A program made the translations under genes and the position numbers. A stretch of 64,000 bases of DNA, from contig NVQB01000001.1 in NCBI GenBank assembly GCA_002319075.1, positions 682,001-746,000 on the forward strand. Reading direction: 5' to 3'. Origin of the DNA: Sphingobacteriaceae bacterium (lineage in GTDB: Bacteria > Bacteroidota > Bacteroidia > B-17B0 > Aurantibacillaceae). Of this stretch, positions 44,828 through 55,400 are shown one piece after another (position 1 is the first letter of the stretch; each line of letters begins with the position of its first letter). The notes beneath the pieces are model-generated. The model saw nothing but the letters and a program-made list of their open reading frames with translations, ran no database searches and had not been told where the DNA came from.

Positions 44828-46744
44828 TTATTTCACCTCTTCAAAGTCAACATCTGTTACATTCTCAGCGTTACCGCCTTGTTTGCTTTGATCACCTGCA
44901 TTTTGGTTTGGATTTGCTCCACCATCCTGACCAGGTTGTTGTTGCTGTGCTTTGTACATATCTTCACTTGCTGCGCCCCAAGCTGCATTTAAAGCTTCAA
45001 GAGAAGAAGTTATTTTTGCTAGATCTTTTGCAGCATGAGCTGTTTTTAATTCTGCTAAAGCATTTTCAATAGTTGTTTTTTTCTCAGCAGGAATTTTATC
45101 ACCATATTCTTTCAATTGTTTTTCTGTTTGAAAGATATTGGTATCTGCTTCGTTCAACTTTTCAACTTCTTCTTTCGCTTTTTTATCAGCGTCTGCGTTA
45201 ATTTCTGCTTCACGTTTCATGCGATCGATCTCTTCCTGGCTTAAACCACTCTTAGCCTCGATACGAATGTTATGTGATTTGCCTGTTGCTTTATCTTTTG
45301 CGCTAACGTTTAAAATACCATTTGCATCAATGTCTAAAGTCACTTCAATTTGAGGGATACCACGTTGTGCTGGAGGAATTCCGTCTAAGTTAAATTCACC
45401 TAACTTACGGTTATCTTTTGCCATTGGACGCTCACCTTGATAAACAACGATTTGTACAGATGGTTGATTGTCTGCTGCTGTACTGAAATCCTGTGATTTT
45501 TTTGTAGGGATTGTTGTATTCGACTCAATTAATTTAGTGAATACGCCGCCCATTGTTTCGATACCTAAAGATAAAGGAGTAACATCTAACAACAACACAT
45601 CTTTTACTTCACCGGTTAATACACCACCTTGAATTGCTGCACCTAAAGCAACTACCTCATCAGGATTTACACTTTTGTTTGGCGCTTTTCCGAAGAATTT
45701 TTCAACCGCAGCTTGTATTGCAGGAATACGTGTTGATCCACCAACCAAAATAACTTCATTGATATCTTTTGTCTCTAAACCTGCATTTTTTAAAGCAGAA
45801 CGACAAGGAGCAATAGTACGTTGAATTAAGCTATCCGCTAGCTGTTCAAATTTTGCACGGGTTAAAGTTTTAACCAAGTGTTTTGGCATACCGTTAACCG
45901 GCATAATATAGGGTAAGTTGATTTCAGTAGAAGTTGTATTTGACAACTCAACTTTTGCTTTTTCAGCTCCTTCTTTTAAACGTTGCAATGCCATAGCATC
46001 TTTACGTAAATCTAATCCTTCCTCTTTCTGAAATTCGTCAGCCAACCAATCTATGATTACCTGGTCAAAGTCATCCCCACCTAAGTGCGTATCACCATCC
46101 GTAGATTTTACTTCAAACACACCATCACCTAATTCTAAAACTGAAACGTCATGCGTACCACCACCACAATCAAACACAACAATTTTCATGTCCTGATTCT
46201 TTTTGTCCATGCCATAAGCAAGAGCAGCAGCAGTTGGTTCGTTAATGATACGTTTTACTTTTAAACCGGCAATTTCACCTGCTTCTTTAGTAGCCTGACG
46301 TTGTGCGTCATTAAAGTAAGCAGGAACCGTAATAACAGCCTCTGTAACTTCCTGACCCAAATAGTCTTCAGCCGTTTTTTTCATTTTTTGTAAAATGATT
46401 GCCGAAACTTCTTGTGGTGTGTATTTGCGGTCATCAATCTGAACACGCGGAGTATTGTTATCACCTTTTACAACTGCATAAGGCACACGTTTAACTTCTT
46501 CTGTTACTTCATCGTAAGTATGTCCCATAAAACGTTTAATTGAATAAACTGTTTTAGTAGGATTTGTGATCGCCTGACGTTTTGCAGGATCACCAACTTT
46601 ACGTTCTCCACCTTCAACGAAAGCAACTACCGAAGGGGTAGTACGTTTTCCTTCATTGTTAGCTATAACCACAGGTTCGTTACCCTCCATAACTGAAACA
46701 CAGCTATTTGTGGTTCCCAAATCTATTCCTATTATTTTTCCCAT
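44828..46744 (-). CDS. dnaK: Molecular chaperone DnaK (Hsp70)
   Basis: A 638-residue Hsp70. The three family signatures are present: [18 protein letters not shown] at the N-terminus, [19 protein letters not shown], and [17 protein letters not shown], with [18 protein letters not shown] in the substrate domain. The C-terminus ends DVDFEEVK, as in other DnaK. It refolds proteins with DnaJ and GrpE, neither of which is beside it here, so dnaK is a single-gene unit with its own terminator. Its upstream region has a possible heat-shock control site. Confidence 0.98.
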   Translation of the reverse strand: MGKIIGIDLGTTNSCVSVMEGNEPVVIANNEGKRTTPSVVAFVEGGERKVGDPAKRQAITNPTKTVYSIKRFMGHTYDEVTEEVKRVPYAVVKGDNNTPRVQIDDRKYTPQEVSAIILQKMKKTAEDYLGQEVTEAVITVPAYFNDAQRQATKEAGEIAGLKVKRIINEPTAAALAYGMDKKNQDMKIVVFDCGGGTHDVSVLELGDGVFEVKSTDGDTHLGGDDFDQVIIDWLADEFQKEEGLDLRKDAMALQRLKEGAEKAKVELSNTTSTEINLPYIMPVNGMPKHLVKTLTRAKFEQLADSLIQRTIAPCRSALKNAGLETKDINEVILVGGSTRIPAIQAAVEKFFGKAPNKSVNPDEVVALGAAIQGGVLTGEVKDVLLLDVTPLSLGIETMGGVFTKLIESNTTIPTKKSQDFSTAADNQPSVQIVVYQGERPMAKDNRKLGEFNLDGIPPAQRGIPQIEVTLDIDANGILNVSAKDKATGKSHNIRIEAKSGLSQEEIDRMKREAEINADADKKAKEEVEKLNEADTNIFQTEKQLKEYGDKIPAEKKTTIENALAELKTAHAAKDLAKITSSLEALNAAWGAASEDMYKAQQQQPGQDGGANPNQNAGDQSKQGGNAENVTDVDFEEVK

Positions 46745-46789
46745 TTTATTTATCTATTATGATTACTATTAATTTCTGCCTAGGGCTTT

Positions 46790-46838
46790 CAATAAATATG
46801 CCAAATGGATCATTTAACAAAATTCTGCCAGACTGTCA
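46790..46838 (-). promoter_or_regulatory. dnaK upstream control region
   Basis: On the minus strand TTGGCATATTTATTG (46790-46804) resembles a sigma-54 -24/-12 element, with GA rather than GC at -12. Upstream are direct hexamers CTGCCA and CTGTCA (plus strand, 46825-46838), 2 bases apart. A sigma-A reading (TTTTG, 19 bases, TATTTATT) is also possible, with two mismatches in the -7 box. No CIRCE element is seen. Confidence 0.35.
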
Positions 46839-46901
46839 TTTAGGCCGGAAAAGAAGAGATAATTTGGCTTGAAAAGGGCGCCGGAACGCTAATTCTGGCA
46901 G

Positions 46902-47975
46902 TTATTTACAGCCTAAAACAACGTTTTTATCATTGTAAAATTTATACTGGCAAGTATTCACGTTCCCTGAGAAGGAACTTATAAATACAGGGTCAAGTTC
47001 CTTCAAAACAGTAAGCGTACTTCTAAAAGTGAAAAGACCTAAGGCTGAATTATCCTTGAAATTAGAGTACAAAGGTTTATTCTGATTTATTCCGAATGAA
47101 GGCTTTATATACTCCATGTAATCAACGTATTCCTGGCTCGAGGCCCATACAAAAACTTCGATTAAATACATTTTTCTGCCCTGCACCGCGGGTAAATTCT
47201 TCTTCGAGAGAGATTGAGCAATTTGCGTAAAATAATCTCCCGATTTAAAATTTGTAAACATGTAGCTTGTTCCACTCAGCGAACGTGTCGTTTTAATATC
47301 GTTAAAATCAAAATCTACATAATCGTAACTACGATCCACTCCATTCAGATCATTATAAAAATGGCTGCGAATTGTCATCTGATAAATTTTAGCGTTTTGA
47401 ACGGGTAAAAAATAAGTACCTCCTACAGCAATTGTGGGATTTTGAGCGCTAAAATTTATACGCCCCGAGGTTACCGCAGGATCAAGAGGGTAATAAGGGG
47501 CGGCCAATATTCCAGAAGTTTCTCTGGCATTAATGCGAGGAATAACAGTGGCCGTTGCCGTAAAAACATTTCCGGTATGTGTATTTTTTATGGTTAGCGT
47601 ATAAAAGCCGGTGGTATCAAGCCTCTCATTGCTTACGTAAACGCGTTGATTGGTATTAAAAGCCCCTTCAGAAGTGGTAACCATAGAATCTCTGAAAAGA
47701 ATAACATGAGGATTGGAAGAATGCTTAATACTGACAGTAATCTCATCTTGTTTATAGTTTATAGAATCCGCCACTTTTGCCATTGTATTCGCATTCCCTT
47801 CGCCTAAAAACACCTTGTTTACACGGATCATCTGAATTTTTTCAAAGGGATTTAAAACTGCGTAAACACTTGGGTATTCTTTGTAAGGAGCATTTAGTTC
47901 AATGTCGTTTTTACAAGAAGATAGAAAAATCACTGCTAAGCAGATTAAACAGAGGCTATTTTTTAAGAAATTCAT
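46902..47975 (-). CDS. DUF4249-like lipoprotein
   Basis: A 357-residue lipoprotein: the lipobox is LSSC with Cys at about residue 21. The sequence begins NDIELNAPYKEYPSVYAVLNPFEKIQMIRVNKVFLG (parts), which resembles the DUF4249 family of Bacteroidota outer-membrane or surface lipoproteins. The rest is beta-rich with no further named domain that I recognise. The minus-strand element TATCTTTG at 47981-47988 lies 5 bases before the ATG, so the message may be leaderless. Its function is not known. Confidence 0.72.
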   Translation of the reverse strand: MNFLKNSLCLICLAVIFLSSCKNDIELNAPYKEYPSVYAVLNPFEKIQMIRVNKVFLGEGNANTMAKVADSINYKQDEITVSIKHSSNPHVILFRDSMVTTSEGAFNTNQRVYVSNERLDTTGFYTLTIKNTHTGNVFTATATVIPRINARETSGILAAPYYPLDPAVTSGRINFSAQNPTIAVGGTYFLPVQNAKIYQMTIRSHFYNDLNGVDRSYDYVDFDFNDIKTTRSLSGTSYMFTNFKSGDYFTQIAQSLSKKNLPAVQGRKMYLIEVFVWASSQEYVDYMEYIKPSFGINQNKPLYSNFKDNSALGLFTFRSTLTVLKELDPVFISSFSGNVNTCQYKFYNDKNVVLGCK

Positions 47976-47980
47976 GTAGC

Positions 47981-47988
47981 CAAAGATA
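47981..47988 (-). promoter_or_regulatory. Candidate -7 element TATCTTTG for the DUF4249-like gene
   Basis: Minus-strand match to TAnnTTTG, ending 5 bases before the ATG at 47975, in the 30-bp gap after the polysaccharide deacetylase-like gene. Transcription would start at or beside the start codon. Confidence 0.5.
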
Positions 47989-48005
47989 CTGCAATTTTCG
48001 GACCC

Positions 48006-49373
48006 TTAAAGGCCTTTTAAAGTGGAATGCAGGTTTTTATATAAAATGCCAAATCCTTCATATAAGTGGTCGGAAAAACTGCGCTCATGAAACACGCTTA
48101 TAAAAAATCCATTTACAGATTTAACTTCTTTTGCGAGCTGAAGCATTTGTTCATAAGCCACAAGCGGAGAAAGATCCTCGTAAACCGTATACACGCCATC
48201 CATAACGCAAAAAGGAACAAACAAAAGCTCCTCAGCTTTTTCAGAATTAAAATTGTAGTAATAAAAGGGATGTGAGGTACCGGCACGAAAGCCCGGTTCT
48301 GAAGCATAGCCCATGGTAAAATCTGCCTCTATGCCGTTTTCAAGTAATAATGCAGGCGTAGATTTTATGTCGAAACGCAAATAATGTTGCCGCGAAAGAG
48401 TAATCTCTTCTTTTGTCTTTAGCCTGAAATCTTTTATCTCCGCTTTCATTAGTCCTTCTTTTTCCGAAGATTCATAAGAAGGGTGGAGTCCGAATAGCGC
48501 ATGATTTTCTTTTAAAATTTTAAAAACAGGTTGATAGGCACCATAGGCGGGATCTACCGTTCTATCGTGGGGAGTACCCGTTCTGAACAGGAAAAAATAA
48601 ATGAGTGGAATTCTGGATTCGAAACAAAAGTCAGAAACTTCAGCATAGATATCAAAAGGATCGTTTTTCTTACCTGATAACACAAGCAAACGTTCCTTCA
48701 AATTTTTAAAGTCCAGTTTCAGAATATCTTTAGCCGTTGCACCGATCGTTCTTATAGCGCCTTTCGCTTTGTAAGCAAAAAGATTATCAACATCAATAGT
48801 ACTTATTACCTTGAATTTTTTTTCCGGAAATTTTAATTCAGGATAAAATTTAGTTAAGCACTCTGCAAATTCTTTTATCCAAAGATCTACAACGGGTTTT
48901 AAATGGAATTTTCCGGAATATAAAATAGAAGCCTTTGCTTCAAATCTTTTGTGTTTATCTTTTTCGAAGGTCTGCCATTCTTCGTAACGTGAGATAAAAT
49001 AAAAGACAGATGAAAAAATATCGTAATTAAGATCTTGATTTTCTTCAGATTCATAAAAATAAAGGAGTCCCTTTTTGATAAAAGGTAGTGGTCTTTTTTC
49101 TGAAACCATCTTTTGCTGAAGTAAACCGTTTGGCAGAACTTTAAATACTCCGGAAATCTCTGTAGAAGAATAGTTAATGCGTACAGCTTTCGAAGCTTTA
49201 AAAAAATCCGAATCTGAAGTGACCTTAAAGTTTACCCTGAGAGAATGTTTGAAAATGAAATCACAGGCATAAGTTAAACGTGTGGTGAGTTGTTCTGCAT
49301 AAATCAGCACTTCCGAAAACCCATGAGGAAGATCGAGATCTAATAAAGTATGCAAGGCCTGTTTGTTAAGCAT
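48006..49373 (-). CDS. DUF7033-type polysaccharide deacetylase-like protein
   Basis: A 455-residue protein without a signal peptide. An N-terminal region (about 1-190) precedes a polysaccharide deacetylase (NodB)-like fold from about 200 on: STIDVDNLFA with the Asp-Val-Asp motif, then FGLHPSYESSEKEG with the His of the second motif, and RQHYLRFD. The family hydrolyses acetyl groups from amino sugars, though members in this branch are little studied. The -7 element TATCTTTA (49378-49385) lies next to the ATG. Its cytoplasmic location would be unusual for a peptidoglycan deacetylase, so an intracellular sugar-lipid substrate is possible. Confidence 0.75.
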   Translation of the reverse strand: MLNKQALHTLLDLDLPHGFSEVLIYAEQLTTRLTYACDFIFKHSLRVNFKVTSDSDFFKASKAVRINYSSTEISGVFKVLPNGLLQQKMVSEKRPLPFIKKGLLYFYESEENQDLNYDIFSSVFYFISRYEEWQTFEKDKHKRFEAKASILYSGKFHLKPVVDLWIKEFAECLTKFYPELKFPEKKFKVISTIDVDNLFAYKAKGAIRTIGATAKDILKLDFKNLKERLLVLSGKKNDPFDIYAEVSDFCFESRIPLIYFFLFRTGTPHDRTVDPAYGAYQPVFKILKENHALFGLHPSYESSEKEGLMKAEIKDFRLKTKEEITLSRQHYLRFDIKSTPALLLENGIEADFTMGYASEPGFRAGTSHPFYYYNFNSEKAEELLFVPFCVMDGVYTVYEDLSPLVAYEQMLQLAKEVKSVNGFFISVFHERSFSDHLYEGFGILYKNLHSTLKGL

Positions 49374-49377
49374 TGGA

Positions 49378-49385
49378 TAAAGATA
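49378..49385 (-). promoter_or_regulatory. Candidate -7 element TATCTTTA for the deacetylase-like gene
   Basis: Minus-strand near-match to TAnnTTTG (one mismatch), 4 bases from the ATG at 49373. It lies between the terminator of the 2120-aa gene and this gene. Confidence 0.35.
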
Positions 49386-49412
49386 ATTTTTTTATGTGGT
49401 ATATAAAGTAAA

Positions 49413-49438
49413 AAAGGCTGCCCTAACGAGCAGCCTTT
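49413..49438 (-). terminator. Hairpin terminator after the 2120-aa T9SS gene
   Basis: AAAGGCTGC, an 8-base loop, GCAGCCTTT, then a T-run on the minus strand. The stem core AAAGGCTG is shared with the terminator at 56122-56154 after the paralogous gene. Confidence 0.85.
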
Positions 49439-49458
49439 CATTTCCAATCACTAAAAAT

Positions 49459-52400
49459 TTATTGAACAATAATTTTATAATTTGCTGAGGCAGATGAAGT
49501 TGTTACTTTAACAAAATAAACGCCTTTAGCCATTTCCGATAAATTAAAGCTTTCTGACCTGTTTTCGGTACTCATAACGGCAATCGTAGCACCTGTAGAA
49601 TTTGTAATAATAATATTTTTAGTACCATCGAAATCAAATTCAGCATTTAAAACTCCTGTTGAAGGATTCGGATACATACGCACAGCATTGTTGAGGGAAG
49701 AATTTTTAGCAATACCTGTGCATTTATCCACTACTACAGTTATAGAAGCTGTGTTACTACAGCCATTAACATCTACGCCCACGATGTTGTACTGGAAAGT
49801 ATTTGAAGCAGCGTTTGTTAATACAGATCCCGTAACATTAAATGGATACCAGGTATAAGTTGCAGCACCGGCAGCATTCAGCGTTACTGTTTCTTTAGCA
49901 CAAAGTGTCATAGAACTAGCTGTTAAATTAATAACTGGTGGCTGCCATACATGTAAACCTACAGTGGCGGAAGCGGTGCAACCTATGGCATTTTTTCCCG
50001 ACACCGTAAAAACTGTATTGGTAGTGGCCGTCAGAAAAATATCTGCAGCGTTACTTCCCGTATTCCAGGTGTAAGTGGCAGCACCGGCTGCGGTAAAAGA
50101 AGCCGGACTATTCAAACATACTGAAGCAGAGGCCGGGGTGATCGCGATTACAGGTACTGCTTTGGTTGTAATATTAACGGTTGCGGTTCCTGTGCACCCC
50201 CCGCCGTTTGCTCCAGTAACGGTGTAAATTCCGCTGGTAGACGGCGTAATGCTAGTGGTAGCTGTATTAGGACCATTGCTCCAGGTATAAGTAAGCGCTC
50301 CCTGAGCTGTAAAACTTTGCGCCGTATTCGGACAAACCGAAACCGAGGCCGGAGTTACATAAAGTGTTGGAGCAGGAGTAGTAAGTATAACTGCTGAACC
50401 CTGGCCTGTGCAACCGTTAGCGTCGGTACCCAGTACTGAGAAAGACGTTACGCCAGTTGGAGTAATTGCCACTGTGGTAGCAGTAGAATTATCCTGCCAA
50501 ACGTAAGTTGAAGCACCCGAAACAGTATATATTCCTGTAGACAATTCACATACAGTTACAAACGATGGAGTTACTGCAATTACAGGCAGTGGTAGCGCGA
50601 TAACAGCTACAGTTTGCGTAGCACCGCAGTTGCTAGCATTGTAACCTGTAACTGAGTAAACGGTACTGGCTGCTGAAATGGATGTAAAGGTTGACCCCAG
50701 AGTTGAACCGTTCCAAACATAAGAGTTAGCTCCAGATGCTGAGAAAGTAGCAGGGGAAAGAGAACATAGAGTTGCTGACGCCGGTGAGATACTGATAACA
50801 GGCAAAGTGTTTGTTGTTACAGATACTGTGCTGGTTCCAACACAACCTAAAGAATTAGTTCCTGATACAGAATACACGGTAGAAGATGCAGGTGTGTACG
50901 ACGCAGCGGAGTTTGAGCCACCTGAAGCACTCCAGGTAAAGCTGTTAGCTCCGTTTGCGGTAAGGTTAACTGCTGTTAAGGCACACACTGTTGCCGAGGC
51001 GGGCGCAACACTTAATACAGGTAAAGAATTAGAAGTAATACTTATTGTTTTTGACGACGCGCAATTCGCGGCGTTAGTTCCATTTACGGTATAGATTGTA
51101 GTTGCAATTGGAGATACCGATAATGCTGTTGTAGTTGGACTGCCGCTCGTTATCCATGTATAGGTATTCGCTCCACTGGCAGTTAAAGTAGCCGAAGAAT
51201 TTACACAAACAGCTGAAGCCGTTGAAGCTATCAAAATAACAGGAACGGAATTGGAAACGACCGCCACTGTTTGCACAACCGCACACCCTGCAGAACTATA
51301 TCCTGTGGCAGTGTAAGTTGTATTTGCTGTTGGCGATACTGCTGCTGTAGCTGTTGGAGCTCCCGTATTCCATGAGTAAGTTGCTGCTGTACCACTTGCG
51401 GTTAATGTGGTTGTGTTACCAGAACATATAGTTGTATTTCCTGTAATGGAAAAAGCAGGATTTGCATTTACTGTAACAGTAAGCATGGCTGTATTAGAAC
51501 AGGTACCTGACGAACCAATGACGCTGTACGTTGTATTTGTTGTAGGATTAATAGAGATACTAGCTGTTGTAGCGCCTCCATCCCATACATAGGTTACGCC
51601 ACCGTTACCCTGCAATACCGCAGTTTGACCGAGACAAATAGTAGATGGCCCTACAATGGAAATAGATAATGAAGCAGCCACTGTAACTAATTGTGTAGTG
51701 GTGGTTGAGCAACCTAAAGCATCTGTTCCTGTTACTGTGTAAGTTGTGTTAGCCGCAGGTGTATCGGTAATGTTATCACTCGTAGATCCCGTGTTCCACA
51801 GATATGTTAAGGCACCGCTAGCAGCTAAGCTGGCTGTTTGGCCGGTGCAAATTCCGGATGAACCGGAGATGTTTACTATTGGATTATTTGTAGCAGTGAT
51901 GCTAATATTAGCAGATCCTGTTATAGGACAAGGAGAGTTTGTTCCAACTATAGAATAAACACTATTAGTAGACGGGGCAATAACTATACTAGAACCGGTT
52001 GCTCCCGTGTTCCATAAATAAGAAGATGCACCACTAGCTGTTAGTGTTGCAGAAGCACCGCCACATAATACAGTATTTGTACTTGCGAGATTTACAGTGG
52101 GTGTATTCAGAACAGTTACTGATGCAACATTAGTTACGGAACAAGTCCCATAAGAAACCTCGACCGTGTAATTTGATGAAGCCGCTGGCGTTGACGTTAC
52201 AGAAGCTCCTGTGGCAGCTGATAAACCCGCAGACCAATTGTAAGTACCTTGAACTAACCCATATAATTTAAAATCAGGTCTTGAGTTATATGAACTACTA
52301 ACAGTAGAGGTCGTATAAAGTGTTGCCGCTGTAACATTATCAGCTCTGTAACTAATACTGCTCTGAAAAGAAGTTGCTGTTGTCGGAGTAAAAACTGCAT

Positions 52401-55400
52401 CTGCAGTAGCACCTGAAATATTATTAGAAAAAGCGGTTTCGATAACAATATTATCGGATCCATTCCAAACAAAAGAGGATGAAAAATTATGCAGGTTAGT
52501 GTAGCCTATTGTTGGCGAGTAATTAATTGGTCCATACACAGTGGTTAAAGTAGTGATGAACGCGCTTAGTGAAGTTGCAGTAGTTGCTCCAATACTAACC
52601 TTAAAATTTTGAGCATCAAATCGCGTTGATCCCCAGTTCGATCCAAATGAAGTTATTGGTAAATTTATTCCTGTTATAGCAGAATTGGCGGAAAATCCCG
52701 CAGCGGTCAATTCGCTAGCCAGCACCATAAATTGAAAACGCTGTCCTCCGAAATAGATAGAGTAAGGAGAAGGATATGTTGTAGAACTATTAACATTTGT
52801 ATTAGTGCTTACTCCGCTAGTTAAAAAAATTGGAATAAGACCACCTGTTACACCAATAGTCTGACTTGATCCTGAACAAATAGATGCACTCGCAGGTGTT
52901 ACCGTTAAGATAGACGGTCCCGATAAGATGGTCACATTCTGAGAAAAAACGGTTACCGAACAATTGCCTGCAGAGACAACCAACGTATAAATTCCTCCGG
53001 AAAATAAATTTAATGAAGAAACTACAGCATTTTGAGAAGTTGAAATAAAGGCGTTTGGTCCGGTCCACTTAAAGTTTGTTCCGACATCTGTAAGACCATT
53101 CAAGTTTAAATTACTACCAGCACAAACTGTATTGCTGCCTGCTATAGACGCGTTTGCAGTTGGAGTTGGACTCGCAAGAACAGTTACTTCATTTGATATA
53201 TTTGTTCCCGAAATTGCCGGACAAGTTGAAAGCAAAACAAAATAATGTGTTCCAGCTGTTAAACTGCCGGATGTTAATGCTGGTGAATTAAGCCCAGAAC
53301 CGCTGGCTACGTTTACATAAGGGCCACCGGAAGTTGTAGACTCCTGCCATTGAAAAGTAGTACCTCCACCCAATACAGTGCCAGCTGAATTTATAGCTAT
53401 GGTTTGTCCTGAACAACGAGTATAAGAGGTTACTCCAATAGTTCCTGCGTTTACAGAAGTACATGTAGGAAGATTTGGTTCATTTTCATCGGCACCAATA
53501 TCCGGAGCACTTCCTGTGCCCGAGTAGCCTGAATTACCTGCTCTGATTTGGGCGTCAAAATCGTCTGTGATGCCCGCAATGTTTGACCCGCCACTTTCAG
53601 CCACTGTAGTGAAAGTATTATTTATATGCAGAAAGTTTGCATTGGGTCCTGTAGTAAAAAAGAAAGCTGTATTTTCTGTTACTGAATTGGCATCCGAAGA
53701 ACCTACAGCGGTTTTAAAAGCAGCAAGCGTCTGATAACTATTTGTTCCGTCATACATAATGAGGTTACTTGTTCCTGTGGCGCCCGCATAAAGCAAATTA
53801 TTATTAGATGCAGACTGGTAGGATGTCAAAGTGGTTGAACTTCGCCTGTATGCAACGCTCAAACCCGTTCCAACAGGAGTAGAGAGATTTATGAGAATAT
53901 TATTTCTTAAAGTTTGATTTGGCGTCGTAGAAGAATAAAGCGCTGCGGAACCAAATAGCGTTCCAGTACTACTTGCATTTAAATGAACAGTGTTATAATA
54001 AATGTTTGACGTAGTACCACCGTTAACATAGATTCCTGCTACGGCTGTAGCAACATTACTAGCCGGAGCTCTCATATCTCCAACAAGATTATTATACACC
54101 GACACTAGAGCACCAGAACTCACATAGATACCATAAGTAACCCCCGCTGCTCCACCAGCACTGAAGTCATAAAATTTGTTCTTAAAAATATTTGTGGTGC
54201 CGGTGAGAGCGTGAAAAATTCCATAAATAGTTCCACCCGCTAATCCATTTGCGATTGAAAGTGAGCTTACTCTATTTGCACTGTATGTTTTTACAGAAGA
54301 ACCCGAAGTATTTGAATATAAACCGTAAATCACATGACCCGTAGCCGTCGAACCTCCTGAAATAGTGAGATTATCAATTAAATTATCCGTGTAGACTTCA
54401 TAAGTAGGACTGGAGATATCATAAAATCCGTACAGTGAACTGGAGCTGCTACCAGAGGTAGCATTGATCGCGTTATTGGTTACACTATTTCCACTCACCG
54501 TAACCGAGGCTGTGCCTGCTCTCATGCAATAAAACGTTGCGTTGCTTCCAGAATGAACATTTGCTGTAACCGTGTTTGTTAAAAGGTTCACCATAATTCC
54601 AGAAGCACCTCCGCCATCAATTCCTGTAAAAGTTCCTGTTCCGGTAAAAGTAGTATTAGTCAATATATTATTTGTGATATTGACCCTTGACGCCGTCCCT
54701 GAATTTATTATACCTCCTAGTGCACCACTGGTTGCGGTAGTATAAGAACAGTTAGTAACAAGGTTGCCGCTAATTGTTATGGTATTTGAAGCTGCGGTAG
54801 AACCCGACGCATTTTGTATTCCTGTAAGCAACGCGGTGGTTCCAATACTTTTTAGGGTAACGGTATTGCTTAAAATGGACGCATTTGCGCTAGTTGCCGT
54901 ATTGATGTAAATTCCTCTCAGATCACCCGCATGAGATAAACCTGCACCGTTGTTATTATTCACCGTATTGTATGCAACGTTTAAATTGTATTGAGCCAAT
55001 GTTCTAATACCCGCTGAAGCAGTTGTTCCGCCTCCACCATAATTGATAATTGTATTTCCTGTCGCAGCAGAGTTTCCTCCAATATCATTTCCTGTATCAG
55101 CAAGGGTGAACGGAGTCGAGGCTGCGAAACCTATCATGGCTATGCCAATATTGCAATTCTGAATGGTATTTCCATAAAACTTATTGTTGGAGTTAGATCC
55201 AGACGCGGATGTGATGGTTAAAACCGAAGTGTGAGCTGAGATAGTAGCGTTAACCACGTCAATTCCTCTTGATCCGTCTGTTGCGGGGGCTGTACCTGCA
55301 GCGTTGTTTACGCGGCTTAAAGAAATAACACAATTCCGTATCGTGTTATTCTGGCAACCATCTGTAACACTGGCCTTAAAAAAACCGTAACCAAATTCCA

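Noticed and set aside
50807-51094. Plus-strand open frames opposite the giant repeat genes (for example 50807-51094 and 37298-37663 minus)
   Set aside because: They are antisense frames kept open by the periodic low-complexity coding of the repeats and have no plausible family match.
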